Origin: Theocolax elegans
Taxonomy: Eukaryota > Arthropoda > Insecta > Hymenoptera > Cerocephalidae
DNA: 64,000 nt
NCBI GenBank assembly: GCA_026168455.1
Contig: CM047426.1
Span: 307,501-371,500 of the forward strand
Direction of reading: 5' to 3'
In this document: positions 12,786 to 23,448 of the stretch, piece after piece
How positions within the stretch are numbered: the stretch's first letter is position 1
Layout of the letters: every line of letters begins with the position of its first letter
Made by a program: the position numbers and the translations under genes
Notes under the pieces: generated by a model
Database searches by the model: none
Told to the model about the DNA's origin: nothing
Seen by the model: the letters and a program-made list of their open reading frames with translations, nothing else

Positions 12786-12815
12786 TTAGACCGAGGTTTC
12801 GAAACCTCGGTCTAA
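12786..12815. repeat. 30-bp perfect palindrome (copy 1)
   Basis: TTAGACCGAGGTTTC is followed directly by its exact reverse complement, so the inverted repeat is 15+15 bp with no spacer and TTCGAA at its centre. The same palindrome is at 14692-14721 in copy 2. Confidence 0.97.
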
Positions 12816-12981
12816 CCCAAATCTGTCAATTCTGTCTCTAGGAATGTAAGATTTAACACTCGAGGATGGAGTATGGACGAGAGACGTATAAATTAGAAGA
12901 GGTTTGTTTACACGCCGAGGAGTTGACGAGAGAAAAGAAGACAAGAGGAGAAGAAAAGGAACTAGGGAGGAACTAGGGAGG

Positions 12982-13011
12982 AGCTCGTTACAGCTCGTTA
13001 CAGCTCGTTAC
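12982..13011. repeat. (AGCTCGTTAC)3 minisatellite (copy 1)
   Basis: Three copies of a 10-bp unit. It is repeated identically in copy 2. Confidence 0.9.
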
Positions 13012-13374
13012 ATTTCGAAATATCGTTTAGTTTCGTTGATGCAGGTAATTCGATGTAAGGGGAGATTAGACCATACCGGTTAGCTGTGCCACCGCCACCG
13101 AGTCACTCGACTGCCCCGGGAATAAGAGTGTTTGCCACAGCTGAAACTTTTGCCGCATCCGAGTTTTCTCCTCGGAGCATGACGTTTCAAGTTTACTTTG
13201 ATACGCCGTGTACGACGCGAGTCTTTGACGTTAATTGGTTGCTACCTGCAGCGAATGCACAGAATACGGAGAACACGGAGAACACGGAGAATACGGTGGA
13301 GCCTTCGCTTCCGCTCTCCCGTCTGACGTCTCTTCCCTTCCCCCTTACTTACTTTCTTTCTCCTTGCCTCCCTC

Positions 13375-13414
13375 CTTCCTCCCTTCCTCCCTTCCTCCCT
13401 TCCTCCCTTCCTCC
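13375..13414. repeat. (CTTCCTCC)5 minisatellite (copy 1)
   Basis: Five octamers here against six in copy 2 (15281-15328). Confidence 0.95.
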
Positions 13415-14691
13415 CTTACCGCTTGGCTCTTTGCTCTTTCTGTCCTGTCGCGCGCGGTAACACACCGAAAGAGCAAAACTCTTTTACTCTCCCGACGTCG
13501 AGAAACTATTTAAACCCGCTGCGTACCACCCCATCGTGGATTTTATCTTTCTTTACGTTATATTTCACATTATCGCTAAGCAATCACGCTCGTGCGATGT
13601 TTCGCACCTGGCACTGGGACACTGTTTAACCGTCCGTTAATTGCTTATTAATATCTGTATGAGAGTTATCGTCGAAAGCGTATGTGGGCCAAGGTACCCG
13701 AAGGTCGATCGAGAAAAAGTCTCCGTGGAGCCGCAAAGCTGGAGCACTCGGTACACGCGGTGACGAGGCGCGTGCAGGTCGGCTCCACCTACGAATTTCC
13801 CGATAACAGCTCTCGGGCGCGCCCGCGCGCGGTGAATTACCCTCCCCCTACCTACGCCGAGTACGACAAGTTCGAATGTTGCGCGACCGATAACGGCCGA
13901 CAACGACGTACCGCGTTCGATGAAAATCTCTCAAAGAGATCACCAGACCATTCGTATGCGCGTCCACTCGCAGTAAATGCTTCGCCGCTCGGTCGCGGCT
14001 CATCGAGGCTCATCGAGGCTCATCGATTTATACGCCCGGCCATATATAATATGCGTTTCATTATTCCTGAATTCTAGAGGATTTAGTATAGATTATTACA
14101 ACTCGAACTGTAATCGTCGGGCAATTAGCACAAGGACAAGAGCGCGCGGCACCGAGCTCATCGCGGCTCTCTAACGTGCAAAGAGAATATTCGAAATTCG
14201 GTAGAAAGGTCGAATGATTCACCGAGGGGGGGGGGGGGGGGGGGACGAGGTGTACCGTCGACTCGACGCGTACTTTTTCCGCGCGCCGTACAGCAATTTA
14301 GAATGATTTTATATCGTTGACGTAGGAGAGCAGCTCGCCTCGCCCCGCCTCGCCTCGCCTCGCGACGTACGTGTTTTAATAAGGCCAAAGTAGGAAGTTT
14401 ATACGCTTTAATCTCGAGTGAAGGCCCGCCGAGATGAAAAACCATTAGCGCGTGCAAACAACGACCTACTTTACACTTTCGCCTCCCGTTAATTGTTCGC
14501 AGGCGAAACGTCAATTGAACCTTTTGATAGAGATAAATAGAGATTAATAAAATTTTGATCACCCAGCTATATCCTTCGAGGGCTCGAGGGTGGATATACG
14601 CGAATGAACGCTCGCGGTGAATTAAAAATAAGTATAATTATACGGTGGATTGTTTGGATTCCTCGAGGGGTATATACCCGCGCGTTAGAGC

Positions 14692-14721
14692 TTAGACCGA
14701 GGTTTCGAAACCTCGGTCTAA
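14692..14721. repeat. 30-bp perfect palindrome (copy 2)
   Basis: Exact copy of the palindrome at 12786-12815. Confidence 0.97.
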
Positions 14722-15280
14722 CCCAAATCTGTCAATTCTGTCTCTAGGAATGTAAGATTTAACACTCGAGGATGGAGTATGGACGAGAGACGTATAAATT
14801 AGAAGAGGTTTGTTTACACGCCGAGGAGTTGACGAGAGAAAAGAAGACAAGAGGAGAAGAAAAGGAACTAGGGAGGAACTAGGGAGGAGCTCGTTACAGC
14901 TCGTTACAGCTCGTTACATTTCGAAATATCGTTTAGTTTCGTTGATGCAGGTAATTCGATGTAAGGGGAGATTAGACCATACCGGTTAGCTGTGCCACCG
15001 CCACCGAGTCACTCGACTGCCCCGGGAATAAGAGTGTTTGCCACAGCTGAAACTTTTGCCGCATCCGAGTTTTCTCCTCGGAGCATGACGTTTCAAGTTT
15101 ACTTTGATACGCCGTGTACGACGCGAGTCTTTGACGTTAATTGGTTGCTACCTGCAGCGAATGCACAGAATACGGAGAACACGGAGAACACGGAGAATAC
15201 GGTGGAGCCTTCGCTTCCGCTCTCCCGTCTGACGTCTCTTCCCTTCCCCCTTACTTACTTTCTTTCTCCTTGCCTCCCTC

Positions 15281-15328
15281 CTTCCTCCCTTCCTCCCTTC
15301 CTCCCTTCCTCCCTTCCTCCCTTCCTCC
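15281..15328. repeat. (CTTCCTCC)6 minisatellite (copy 2)
   Basis: Six octamers, one more than in copy 1. Confidence 0.95.
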
Positions 15329-16220
15329 CTTACCGCTTGGCTCTTTGCTCTTTCTGTCCTGTCGCGCGCGGTAACACACCGAAAGAGCAAAACTCTTTTA
15401 CTCTCCCGACGTCGAGAAACTATTTAAACCCGCTGCGTACCACCCCATCGTGGATTTTATCTTTCTTTACGTTATATTTCACATTATCGCTAAGCAATCA
15501 CGCTCGTGCGATGTTTCGCACCCTGGCACTGGGACACTGTTTAACCGATATTTCGTCTTGAAATATAAAGGTCCTCGGCTCGAAATATATAGTCTGGCAG
15601 TCCAAAAGAAATAAACACCGGAATTGATCGTAATCGGTCAGTTATGCATGTCGCAGGTGAAGGTAAGAGGTAGCTGCTCTCGAATTTTGGAAGGTAGTCC
15701 TCTCTCCTCGCGACGGAAAGTTTGTTGGCAAACAAACGTATAGCTCCGGCGACGTATAATTTTTTACTTTCTTAAATCGCGACAGTTGACTTTCAACTTA
15801 AACTAAAGTTGAAATCCCAGCCATTTTTTATAGAGGATCAGAGCTCGAACTATCCGAAAGTAGGCTTTACTCGCAAGAACGAGAAATACTATCTCGTCCC
15901 GAGGAATGCTAAAGAATTTATGAAATTAGTCTGGTGCAGATGTCTATCATTTATTTTGAAAAAGTAAAAGTCACCGTAAAGTCGACCGGCCAGGCCGGTT
16001 AAAATTGTTTAAACGGCTACAACGAGGAGGAGGTTATTCCTCAAGATCGTGCAACAGGAAGATAAATTAGTTTCCGCTAATCGAATAGTGGACGATTCGA
16101 TGCACTCGGATTCGGAGGATACGACGCGTGTACCCGCGAGGTACCGAAAAATCGCCGTGACGGAAGACCGATTCGTTGGAAATCGGGAATCGAACGAACG
16201 GGTAAACTTGTACCCTAGCT

Positions 16221-16269
16221 CGGGTCTCGGGTCTCGGGTCTCGGGTCTCGGGTCTCGAGTCTCGGGTCT
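16221..16269. repeat. (CGGGTCT)7 minisatellite
   Basis: Seven 7-bp copies, the sixth with one change. Confidence 0.95.
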
Positions 16270-17720
16270 CCGGGGGCCCGAGACATCGGCGTACGTACGT
16301 TTTATTTTGACGCGCACTCGCAAATCCTGGTGGTCGCAAATGGGGCTTTATTTTTCGGAATACCAATAGAGTGTTTAACGGTGGAAAAAGCTTGATGAAA
16401 AGAAAAACACGTCGCCGCGGGAGCCTCGGATGTTCGTCTTTCGTCGAGAACATTCTCTGCAGCGATTGCGGTCCAGGTTGCTCGCACGCCCGGCTTATCC
16501 GATTATACCTCCTTTTTTTTCCGTATTAAAGAGCTTCTTGTAGTTGCCAGGAATCACCGCAGCTTTCGGTGATAAATATGGACAGAAAATTAGGTGCAGG
16601 ACGCCTCGTGCTCGAGGGAATTGAACGCGTCTAACATTTTTAAGTGCGTAAAATGTGGAAAAGTGAAATTAATGTAGGCAGATCGAGCCAGGAGCGTTAT
16701 AATAAACCATAGGTTCACGATTCACGCTTCGAAAGTACTGTGTAACTCGTGGCGGTTGATACAGTGTAGCTCGAAGAGCTCGAAGTATAGCTCGCGTCTA
16801 CGTATCGCGCAAAGAGTGCGGTCGGCGTTTCGTGCAACACTGCAGAACATGGGTATAATATACACGTATACCTGCAGCATGTATTATCGTAATGTCCTTA
16901 TAAATGTAAATTGGATAAAAGAAATAAAAGGCGATTAAACACGCGATGCGACAACGACGTCGAAACCTGGATAGAGGATTATTATATATTATTTGACCGT
17001 TGAACGCGTAGGTATATACGGCGTATAGTGTATACCCGAGCTATATCTATAACAACCTATTCGTACCTACGTACCAGTACCAGTCTTTCACTGTAAATGG
17101 GTTACTCGGTGCGTTTTTCTCGACCATCGCTGCGTTTGTTTTGTTTGCGCTTCGAAAAGGGAGAGGGAGACTCGGAACGGTTACAAATAAAAGATCTCGG
17201 CATTTCACCGAAAATGCCCGAACGAACGAAGCGATTTATCACCGAGGTCCAGCCACGAGCGTGAGACTCGAGACTCTGTAGAGAGTTGCGCCGTTCGCGT
17301 CGGGCTTCTCTCACCCTCTCTGTCAAGCGCACCGGGAGGAAAATTGACCCTGGCCGAACCTAGAATTCGATTCACGTCCGCTCCGATTCGGGATTTTCTC
17401 GCGCTCGAAGAAAATGGTTTGACGAATACAAACGACGGTGCGACCCGTTCGTGACTCCTGCGCGTTACCTATATACACCCGCGGACGCGGCCGGTCACCC
17501 ACATTCCGACGCAATTAAAGGATTAACTCAAATGGCACGTGATCCCACCTCGCCCCCTCGGTGTATTTCAACGTCGCGGTCCACCTCCTCGACCAGCCCT
17601 TCGACGCCAACGGATATTTATTTCGAGTCCTCGGCTGGTACCGATAAACCGGTATCTCGATCGCGGTATCACGATCTCCACTCCTCCTCGCCCTATACCG
17701 CCGCAATTCTCATTCCATTT

Positions 17721-17765
17721 GCGATTTGCGATTTGCGATTTGCGATTTGCGATTGGCGATTTGCG
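17721..17765. repeat. (GCGATTT)6 minisatellite
   Basis: Six 7-bp copies plus a partial one, the fifth with one change. Confidence 0.95.
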
Positions 17766-19043
17766 TGACTGACGAATCAACCCTCCTTTTGATCGACCGC
17801 CTCCCACCATCTGCTCCTACCCTCGGAAAACTCTCCCGATGGTTACTGCTATTATTTATATCGCTTTTGCGGCACGTTACCATTGTCGTATTTTACCGGA
17901 CGCCACCTCGTGCGTTCTGCCCTCCTTTATCAAATATATCGTTCAATTTGTTTTATCCTCATCGTGATATTTTTATTTTCTTTCACCTCTGTTCCTCATA
18001 CTCCAAATGGGATATTATTTTACATAGTTGATTGACTGAATGACTAATTCAAATGAAAGCACAATCACTCTTTTCATTGGAGTATACGTGGCCTTTTTTC
18101 CTGCTGGGTAGGGAAATATTCGCGCGTTTCCATGCCCCAAATTGGAGTACCCTCAGCTGTCTAGTTAATAGTCATCCAGCTGTAATAAACGCAAGTGACA
18201 AATATACCTATATAATTATAATGAATAATGAATAAATAACGCTATGGTGTTTAAAATTGTATTGTCTACAATTTTTCTTAAATCAATTTTCGATAAAAGT
18301 TGTGCATAACATGGACATTGGAAAAACATATAAAGATAATTTAACTTAATTAAACTCGTACAAGTATAAAGAAACAACGAGACTTCATTAGGCATTCATC
18401 GGCGAGTATATATACACATAGGTGAATGGAAAACGGCAATACCTGCTTGCGCTCAAAATATTCGTTTTTTTTTTTCATCATCCCTTTGAATTCCTCGAGT
18501 TTGAAAAATTCGTTTGAAAAAGTGTTGGATCCATTTTAGGATTGAGATGGCTGATAGGCTTTACGCTCGAACCAAGCTCAAGAGGATTTGTGCGGTTGTC
18601 CCTGCCCCCCTCTTTCATTTTCATCGATCATAATTAAACCTATATATACCGTTAGCCTTTCAAGGAGAAAATCTATACTGTATCTATATATGGATATAAT
18701 GGAATATGGAGGAAAATGCTTCAGTAAAATTGACTATACGCGGTACTGTACGACTCTAAGGAGATACTCGGTATATTTTAGAAATTTTATCCAAATATTT
18801 AGTGATTAATGTTACGCGCATAAAGAAAAGCTTATAAAAGTTGTTATACAAAATAGCTATGTATATATGCATATACGTATAGTAACAGTTGTTTTGATAC
18901 GCGTGTTAACGATACGTTATGAGTGTAGACGGACAATCACTAATATTCTCACTAAATTCTTTTGTGCATAACGCCGAAAAAATATTATATATTTCAAAAA
19001 TTACAAAGGTTGAATATCGTGAATCAGATATAATTGCAGGACA

Positions 19044-20252
19044 TCTCCCTCTAAAACAGTATTAATCCATTTTAATAATAAAAATATCATGCCAGGAGAA
19101 GCTGAGATAATTATTGGTAACTGTAATATAAAATCTATCGAATCAACTCGATTTTTAGGAATAATTTTTGATTGTAAACTCTCATTTAACAAACAAATTA
19201 ACCAAATATCTACCCGCTCTAGTAAATCACTAAATATTCTTAAATATTTACAAGGTATTTGGTGGGGCTCAGATCCTTCTAGCCTTCTTACAATATATAA
19301 AAGTCTTATTAGGTCAGCCCTCGACTATGCAAGCTTCATATATTTTCCAACAAGGAAAGACCAAATTAAAAAAATAGAAAACATCCAATATAATGCCATC
19401 AGAATACCTCTTGGGTATCGTAAAACTACCCCACTTAATATACTTATCGCCGAGTCAAAATTACCACTAATTAAAGAAAGATCAAAATATCTTTGCTGTA
19501 CATATTATCTGAAAATTCTATCCAATCAGAGCCTTCCATTTCACAAAACACTTATTAATTACTCTAAAAAACCTAAGTATAAAAAATATAAAAGAAAAAG
19601 AATATTAGCAGAATGTCTAGAACTCACAGTTCCCCTAGTACCCCAACTTAATAAAGATAAAAAATATAATATATTTCTTCATGACTATGAAACTATTATC
19701 ACCCCAATTCCATTTGATCAATCCTTAGGACTAAAATTAAAACTATCTTCTAACCCTAGAACCACTTTTAACGAATTTATAACAAATAAAAAAACTATAA
19801 ATATCTACTCTGATGGTAGTAAAAGCCTTAATTCGCCGGCAGTAGGCTCATCCTGTGTCTGTCCAAATTTAAACTCCTCAACAATACAAACTTTGAATAA
19901 AAACTCGTCAATCTTCACAGCTGAATGTGCAGCTTTAAGCAGTGCCCTTGACATAGCCCTAGCAAACAAATATTCAAAAATTTATATATTTACAGACTCT
20001 TTGAGCGCCTTAGAATCTCTATCCAAACCAAAATTAAACATAACTACAAACCCTTACATTCTTGAAATTAAAAAGAAATACTTAGAATTTATAAAAACAA
20101 AATCTTATGAGGCTAAAATATCTTTCTATTGGATCCCTTCTCACGTCGGTATCCAGGGCAATGATGACGCTGATTTTCTAGCTAAAACTGCTAGTCTCAA
20201 TAATGCTAACATTCAAGCTAATACACCTTTTGCAGATTTTCGTGAAATTTAA
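19044..20252 (+). pseudogene. LINE ORF2 fragment: RT C-terminus and RNase H
   Basis: The open frame enters at the truncation point and runs to TAA at 20250-20252. It contains the end of the RT domain (KSIESTRFLGIIFDCKLSF) and an RNase H fold. Numbering from the methionine at 19089, the four acidic catalytic residues are all present: D242 (YSDGSKS), E279 (FTAECAALS), D303 (FTDSLSALES) and D362 (GNDDADFLAK), with SHVGIQGN just before the last. The palm motifs of RT are missing because of 5' truncation, so the copy cannot be autonomous. The frame ends early at an A-run (DFREI, stop, KK), after which the protein continues in the next frame. That is consistent with a single-base indel in the A-run near 20252-20260. 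Confidence 0.9.
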
Positions 20253-20255
20253 AAA

Positions 20256-20673
20256 AAATATGAATATCAATACTAAAAAACATTTCTTAAATATAAAAAC
20301 AACTGGCCAATTATACTTTGAAAACTTTTATTCAGACAGCCACAGGCCCTGGTTTCAAAATAAAAATATTTCACGTGAAGTTATTGTTACGATTAACAGA
20401 ACCAGGGCTAATCACTACAACCTTGCAGAATCTCTCGCAAGAGTACGGATTATAAATGACCCTAGATGTAAATGCGGTTGCGAATATGAAACTCTAGATC
20501 ATGTAGTATGGGAATGTTCTCTATACGAAGAAAAACGAAATAAGCTAATTAAAAATCTATGTAAGAATAAAGTAATATTCCCAACTAACACAGCTGTATT
20601 ACTAGCTAAGCCTCATATTGAGGCCTGTAAAAGTATTGTAACTTTCTTAAAAGACTATAATATTTCCATTTAA
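20256..20673 (+). pseudogene. LINE ORF2 C-terminus after frameshift, Cys/His knuckle
   Basis: This is the continuation of the RNase H frame, displaced by one base. It carries ARVRIINDPRCKCGCEYETL followed by DHVVWECSLYEEKR, the CxC...H...C zinc-knuckle-like motif found at the C-terminus of many insect LINE ORF2 proteins. It ends at TAA 20671-20673, and the 3' UTR follows. The boundary at 20256 is approximate. Confidence 0.85.
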
Positions 20674-20697
20674 GACACTCAATATGTATATATATAT

Positions 20698-21897
20698 GGG
20701 GTATTCCACGTGAAGTGGTCCGATCAAAATTTTAAAATGCACCAAATTTTTGGTACACTTTGCAAATGTTTTTCAGAATACAGAAAAAAATTTTTAGGTA
20801 CTGGAATCTATTTGCTCAAAAGTTATTCTAACCTCAAAAAGTGAATTTTTCCATATTTATTTCAACACCAGCTGGGTTTACCGCTATATAACTCAAAATC
20901 TATCAACTTTTACTATAGAACATTATATGTAACATTCGTTGCTAATTATATCTAGAATTTATTCTTCTGGGTTAGAATTTCTAATCTCAAGGTCAATGTT
21001 ACATAAACTACATGTCAATATTCAACTTGAAAAAAGTGCAAGTGCGCCACCTTTGATTTTTTCATCCAAAAGTCTAAAAGAAAGCTTGGAGCAATACCTT
21101 TCAAATGGTCTGTAGCATTTTTATGGCCTCCAATTCTGTAAAAAGTTATGACTATTTAAAGAAAGACAAAAAATTCACAAAAATTAACATGGTAATTCCC
21201 ATTTAAATTTTTTAAAAAAATTTCGTGTTTCTTTAAATTGTCATAACTTTTACAGATTTTTCAGACTTTTCGATAAAAATATTAAGTGGCATGATCGATC
21301 GACTTATTTACCGATGGACGTTGGGCATTCTGAATATTTTTTTCTAAATAAAAATTAATTTTATGAAAAATTATCCTTTCCCTTGGATTCTTATGTTTTA
21401 AATAATGTACCCAAATTTCTTCAGATTTTAATATTGCTATGTACCTTGTTTGGGTTTAAAGCAGTAATCAGCAAGTATTCGACTCTACTTTTTGTACAAA
21501 CATTTTTTTTAAATAGTTTTTAATAATGCTTTTATTATCTTACCCAAGCATCGATCATTAACTTGTATATCATATCTTTTATTTTAAATCACTATTTATA
21601 CAAAATTAATAAAAAAGTATTCGTGTAGAGAAAATGGAGTCTATATAAGAATATTTTAAATTATCCGTATGAATTTTGTTCATTAATATGTACTCTCTGT
21701 ATAACAAATTTTGAAACTAGGCAAAGTTATATTTAATGTTACATAATAAAATCTGATTTTGAGGTTAGAATAACTTTTGAGCAATAGATTCCAGTACCTA
21801 AACATTTTTTTCTGTATTCTGAAAAACATTTGCAAAGTGTACCCAAAATTTGGTGCATTTTAAAATTTTGATCGGACCACTTCACGTGGAATACCCC
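20698..21897. mobile_element. Non-autonomous DNA element with 141-bp terminal inverted repeats, nested in the LINE 3' UTR
   Basis: The element is 1,200 bp. The left arm 20698-20838 and right arm 21757-21897 are reverse complements with about three differences over 141 bp. Both ends read GGGGTATTCCACGTGAAG inward. It is flanked on both sides by ATATATAT (20690-20697 and 21898-21905), which could be an 8-bp target duplication or simply host (AT)n. No open frame of useful length lies between the arms, so it would need a transposase in trans. I could not assign a superfamily. Confidence 0.85.
21263..21756. repeat. Internal segment shared with the element at 23449-24125
   Basis: About 494 bp, nearly identical in direct orientation to 23449-24125 once the 172-bp MITE there is removed. 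It shows that both loci carry members of one DNA-element family. Confidence 0.9.
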
Positions 21898-22007
21898 ATA
21901 TATATGTGTATGTAAATCATAATCCAACAACGAAATTTGTAGCGAATGAATCTCTCTGTAAGATTTAAAAGCTTTAAATAAAAAAAAAAAAAAAAATTGC
22001 AGGACAT

Positions 22008-23448
22008 GGAGAAAATTAAAGCGAATACTACTTTTGTAACAAATAAATTAAATGACAGATTATGAATGTTATATATCCTACATAAGTCATCTATACCGAT
22101 TAAAATGATTCGTATACTTGTAATAGGTATATATGCAAAAATTGTAATTGTAACAATAAATTTAACATTTAAAATTTGATTGCACCGTCTTTCACTGTTA
22201 ATTCGAATAATTAGGGAATTTCGAACAACCAATTAACATTCAAATATCGTTTATCGATAGTACCACCTGGCACCTGACGACCCGACGATCTACATGGCTA
22301 CAGGGTAACTCCTAAGTGGTCAAATTTTAGTTCAGTTAGTACACAAGACCAATGAGAAGGTAAGCAGAGCAAGCAAATTGTATCTGTTTGATAATTGATT
22401 AGATAATTGATTAGCACGCGTAGGTATCTGCAAATCCGTGAATGACGTTAGCGTTTACCTAAAAATGTGTTAAAAAATACACTAAAATTTAATATAGTTA
22501 TGAGGAATTAATGCAAATTTTGTATAATAATTATACTTACTTAATATACTCGGAAACAAGTGAAGATTATAGATATACTCAAACCAAAATCCGGAAGAAA
22601 GGTGAGATCAAGTAGATACGATTTAAAGACAATAAACTAAAATCCGTAAATTCAATTAAAATTTCAACCAAAACATTTTATGTAAATACTTTCTAAAATT
22701 GATTTCTTCATCTGAATGTTTAAAAAATACTTTGCATCAAAAGCTTTTTAATGATTTTCAGACTGTAAGTGCAATGGCCTATAGACTTCGGTAAAAAGTT
22801 ATTCAAGCTCATTTAAGAATTGCAAAAGTGTCAAAATGATGGAAATATGAAAAGTTATATTGACGCAGCGTATTGAAATACTGAGGAATATTGACAAAAT
22901 TATTATACGTACAATGCTTTATAGAAGGCAATAATATTGCTCTACAACATAACGGTATATTTAACAATTTTTTATCAATATGAACATATTATTTAATTAT
23001 ATCTTTATTGACCCTGAAGTAATAAATAAAGCCACATCAGATTTAAAACATAAAATTAGTTGTTATACATTGTAGTTGATCATCACTGAACCCAATAATA
23101 TTCTAATATTTTAACACATTTTGTTATGCTTTTATACATATATAATAAATGTGTTTAACTAATTTTATAAAAAATGTATAAAAAATTTATATTCGTTTAC
23201 AGTAATGTTGTTGTGAAAAATTAGCTTTTGTATTGTAACAAATAGTACGCGTAAAATGGTTAACTCATAATCATTCTTAATATATGTCATTATCCTGTCA
23301 AAATATTTTTTCACAATTTACACAATTTCCACCATTTATATATTTTTTTCAATTTTTTAAACTTATTGAATAACATTATACCAAATGCTAGATCAATTAT
23401 AAGTTGAAAATTATTATAGAAATAATCTTTAGATGCGTGGTATTTTTT
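22008..23448. other. AT-rich intronic stretch between transposon copies
   Basis: No gene. A weak resemblance (ATGGCCT...GTAAAAAGTTAT near 22773) to the interior of the 1.2-kb element suggests part of it is old element sequence. I could not place a left terminus for the second element. Confidence 0.5.

Larger units (their letters stand above)
11717..13628. repeat. Tandem segmental duplication, copy 1
   Basis: A 1,912-bp block repeats head to tail immediately downstream. Both copies start ACCGTCCGTTAATTGC and end CACTGGGACACTGTTTA. The block contains a G12-C-G12 tract (12314-12338), a 30-bp perfect palindrome, a (AGCTCGTTAC)3 minisatellite and five CTTCCTCC octamers. No coding sequence was recognised. 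The overlapping open frames are not family-like and are disrupted differently in the two copies by indels. Confidence 0.95.
13629..15543. repeat. Tandem segmental duplication, copy 2
   Basis: This 1,915-bp block is nearly identical to 11717-13628. The differences I can see are one base lost in ATAACCAGC, one gained in GAATT(C)TAGAGG, the G-tract shortened from 25 to 19, one extra CTTCCTCC octamer, and one extra C in CACC(C)TGG. Together these give +3 bp, which equals the length difference. I saw no substitution in the parts compared. The junctions share TTTA(A)CCG at 11714, 13625 and 15540. Confidence 0.95.
15544..19031. other. Intronic non-coding stretch between the duplication and the LINE
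   Basis: I see no gene. It holds two 7-bp minisatellites (16221, 17721) and becomes AT-rich after about 18000. Its open frames have no recognisable domain. Confidence 0.7.
19032..22007 (+). mobile_element. 5'-truncated LINE (RNase H-bearing non-LTR retrotransposon) with target-site duplication
   Basis: The insertion is flanked by a 13-bp direct repeat, AATTGCAGGACAT, at 19032-19044 and 21995-22007. The inserted segment begins inside the reverse-transcriptase domain (coding SPSKTVLIHFNNK) and ends in a poly-A tail of about 17 A (about 21980-21994). Both are hallmarks of target-primed reverse transcription with 5' truncation. It carries the thumb end of RT, an RNase H domain, a C-terminal Cys/His knuckle, and a 3' UTR interrupted by a 1.2-kb inverted-repeat DNA element. 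RNase H together with the C-terminal knuckle points to the I/LOA/R1-type group rather than Jockey. Confidence 0.92.

Noticed and set aside
13086..15561. Paired 124- and 189-codon frames repeated in both duplicate copies
   Set aside because: They are carried by the duplication. Octamer slippage changes their frame between copies, which is not expected of a constrained protein.
22252..22259. TATCGATA (DRE-like) octamer, also at 3847, 26193, 35909 and 36369
   Set aside because: Several scattered palindromic octamers are expected in DNA this rich in TA and CG, and none lies at a recognised promoter.
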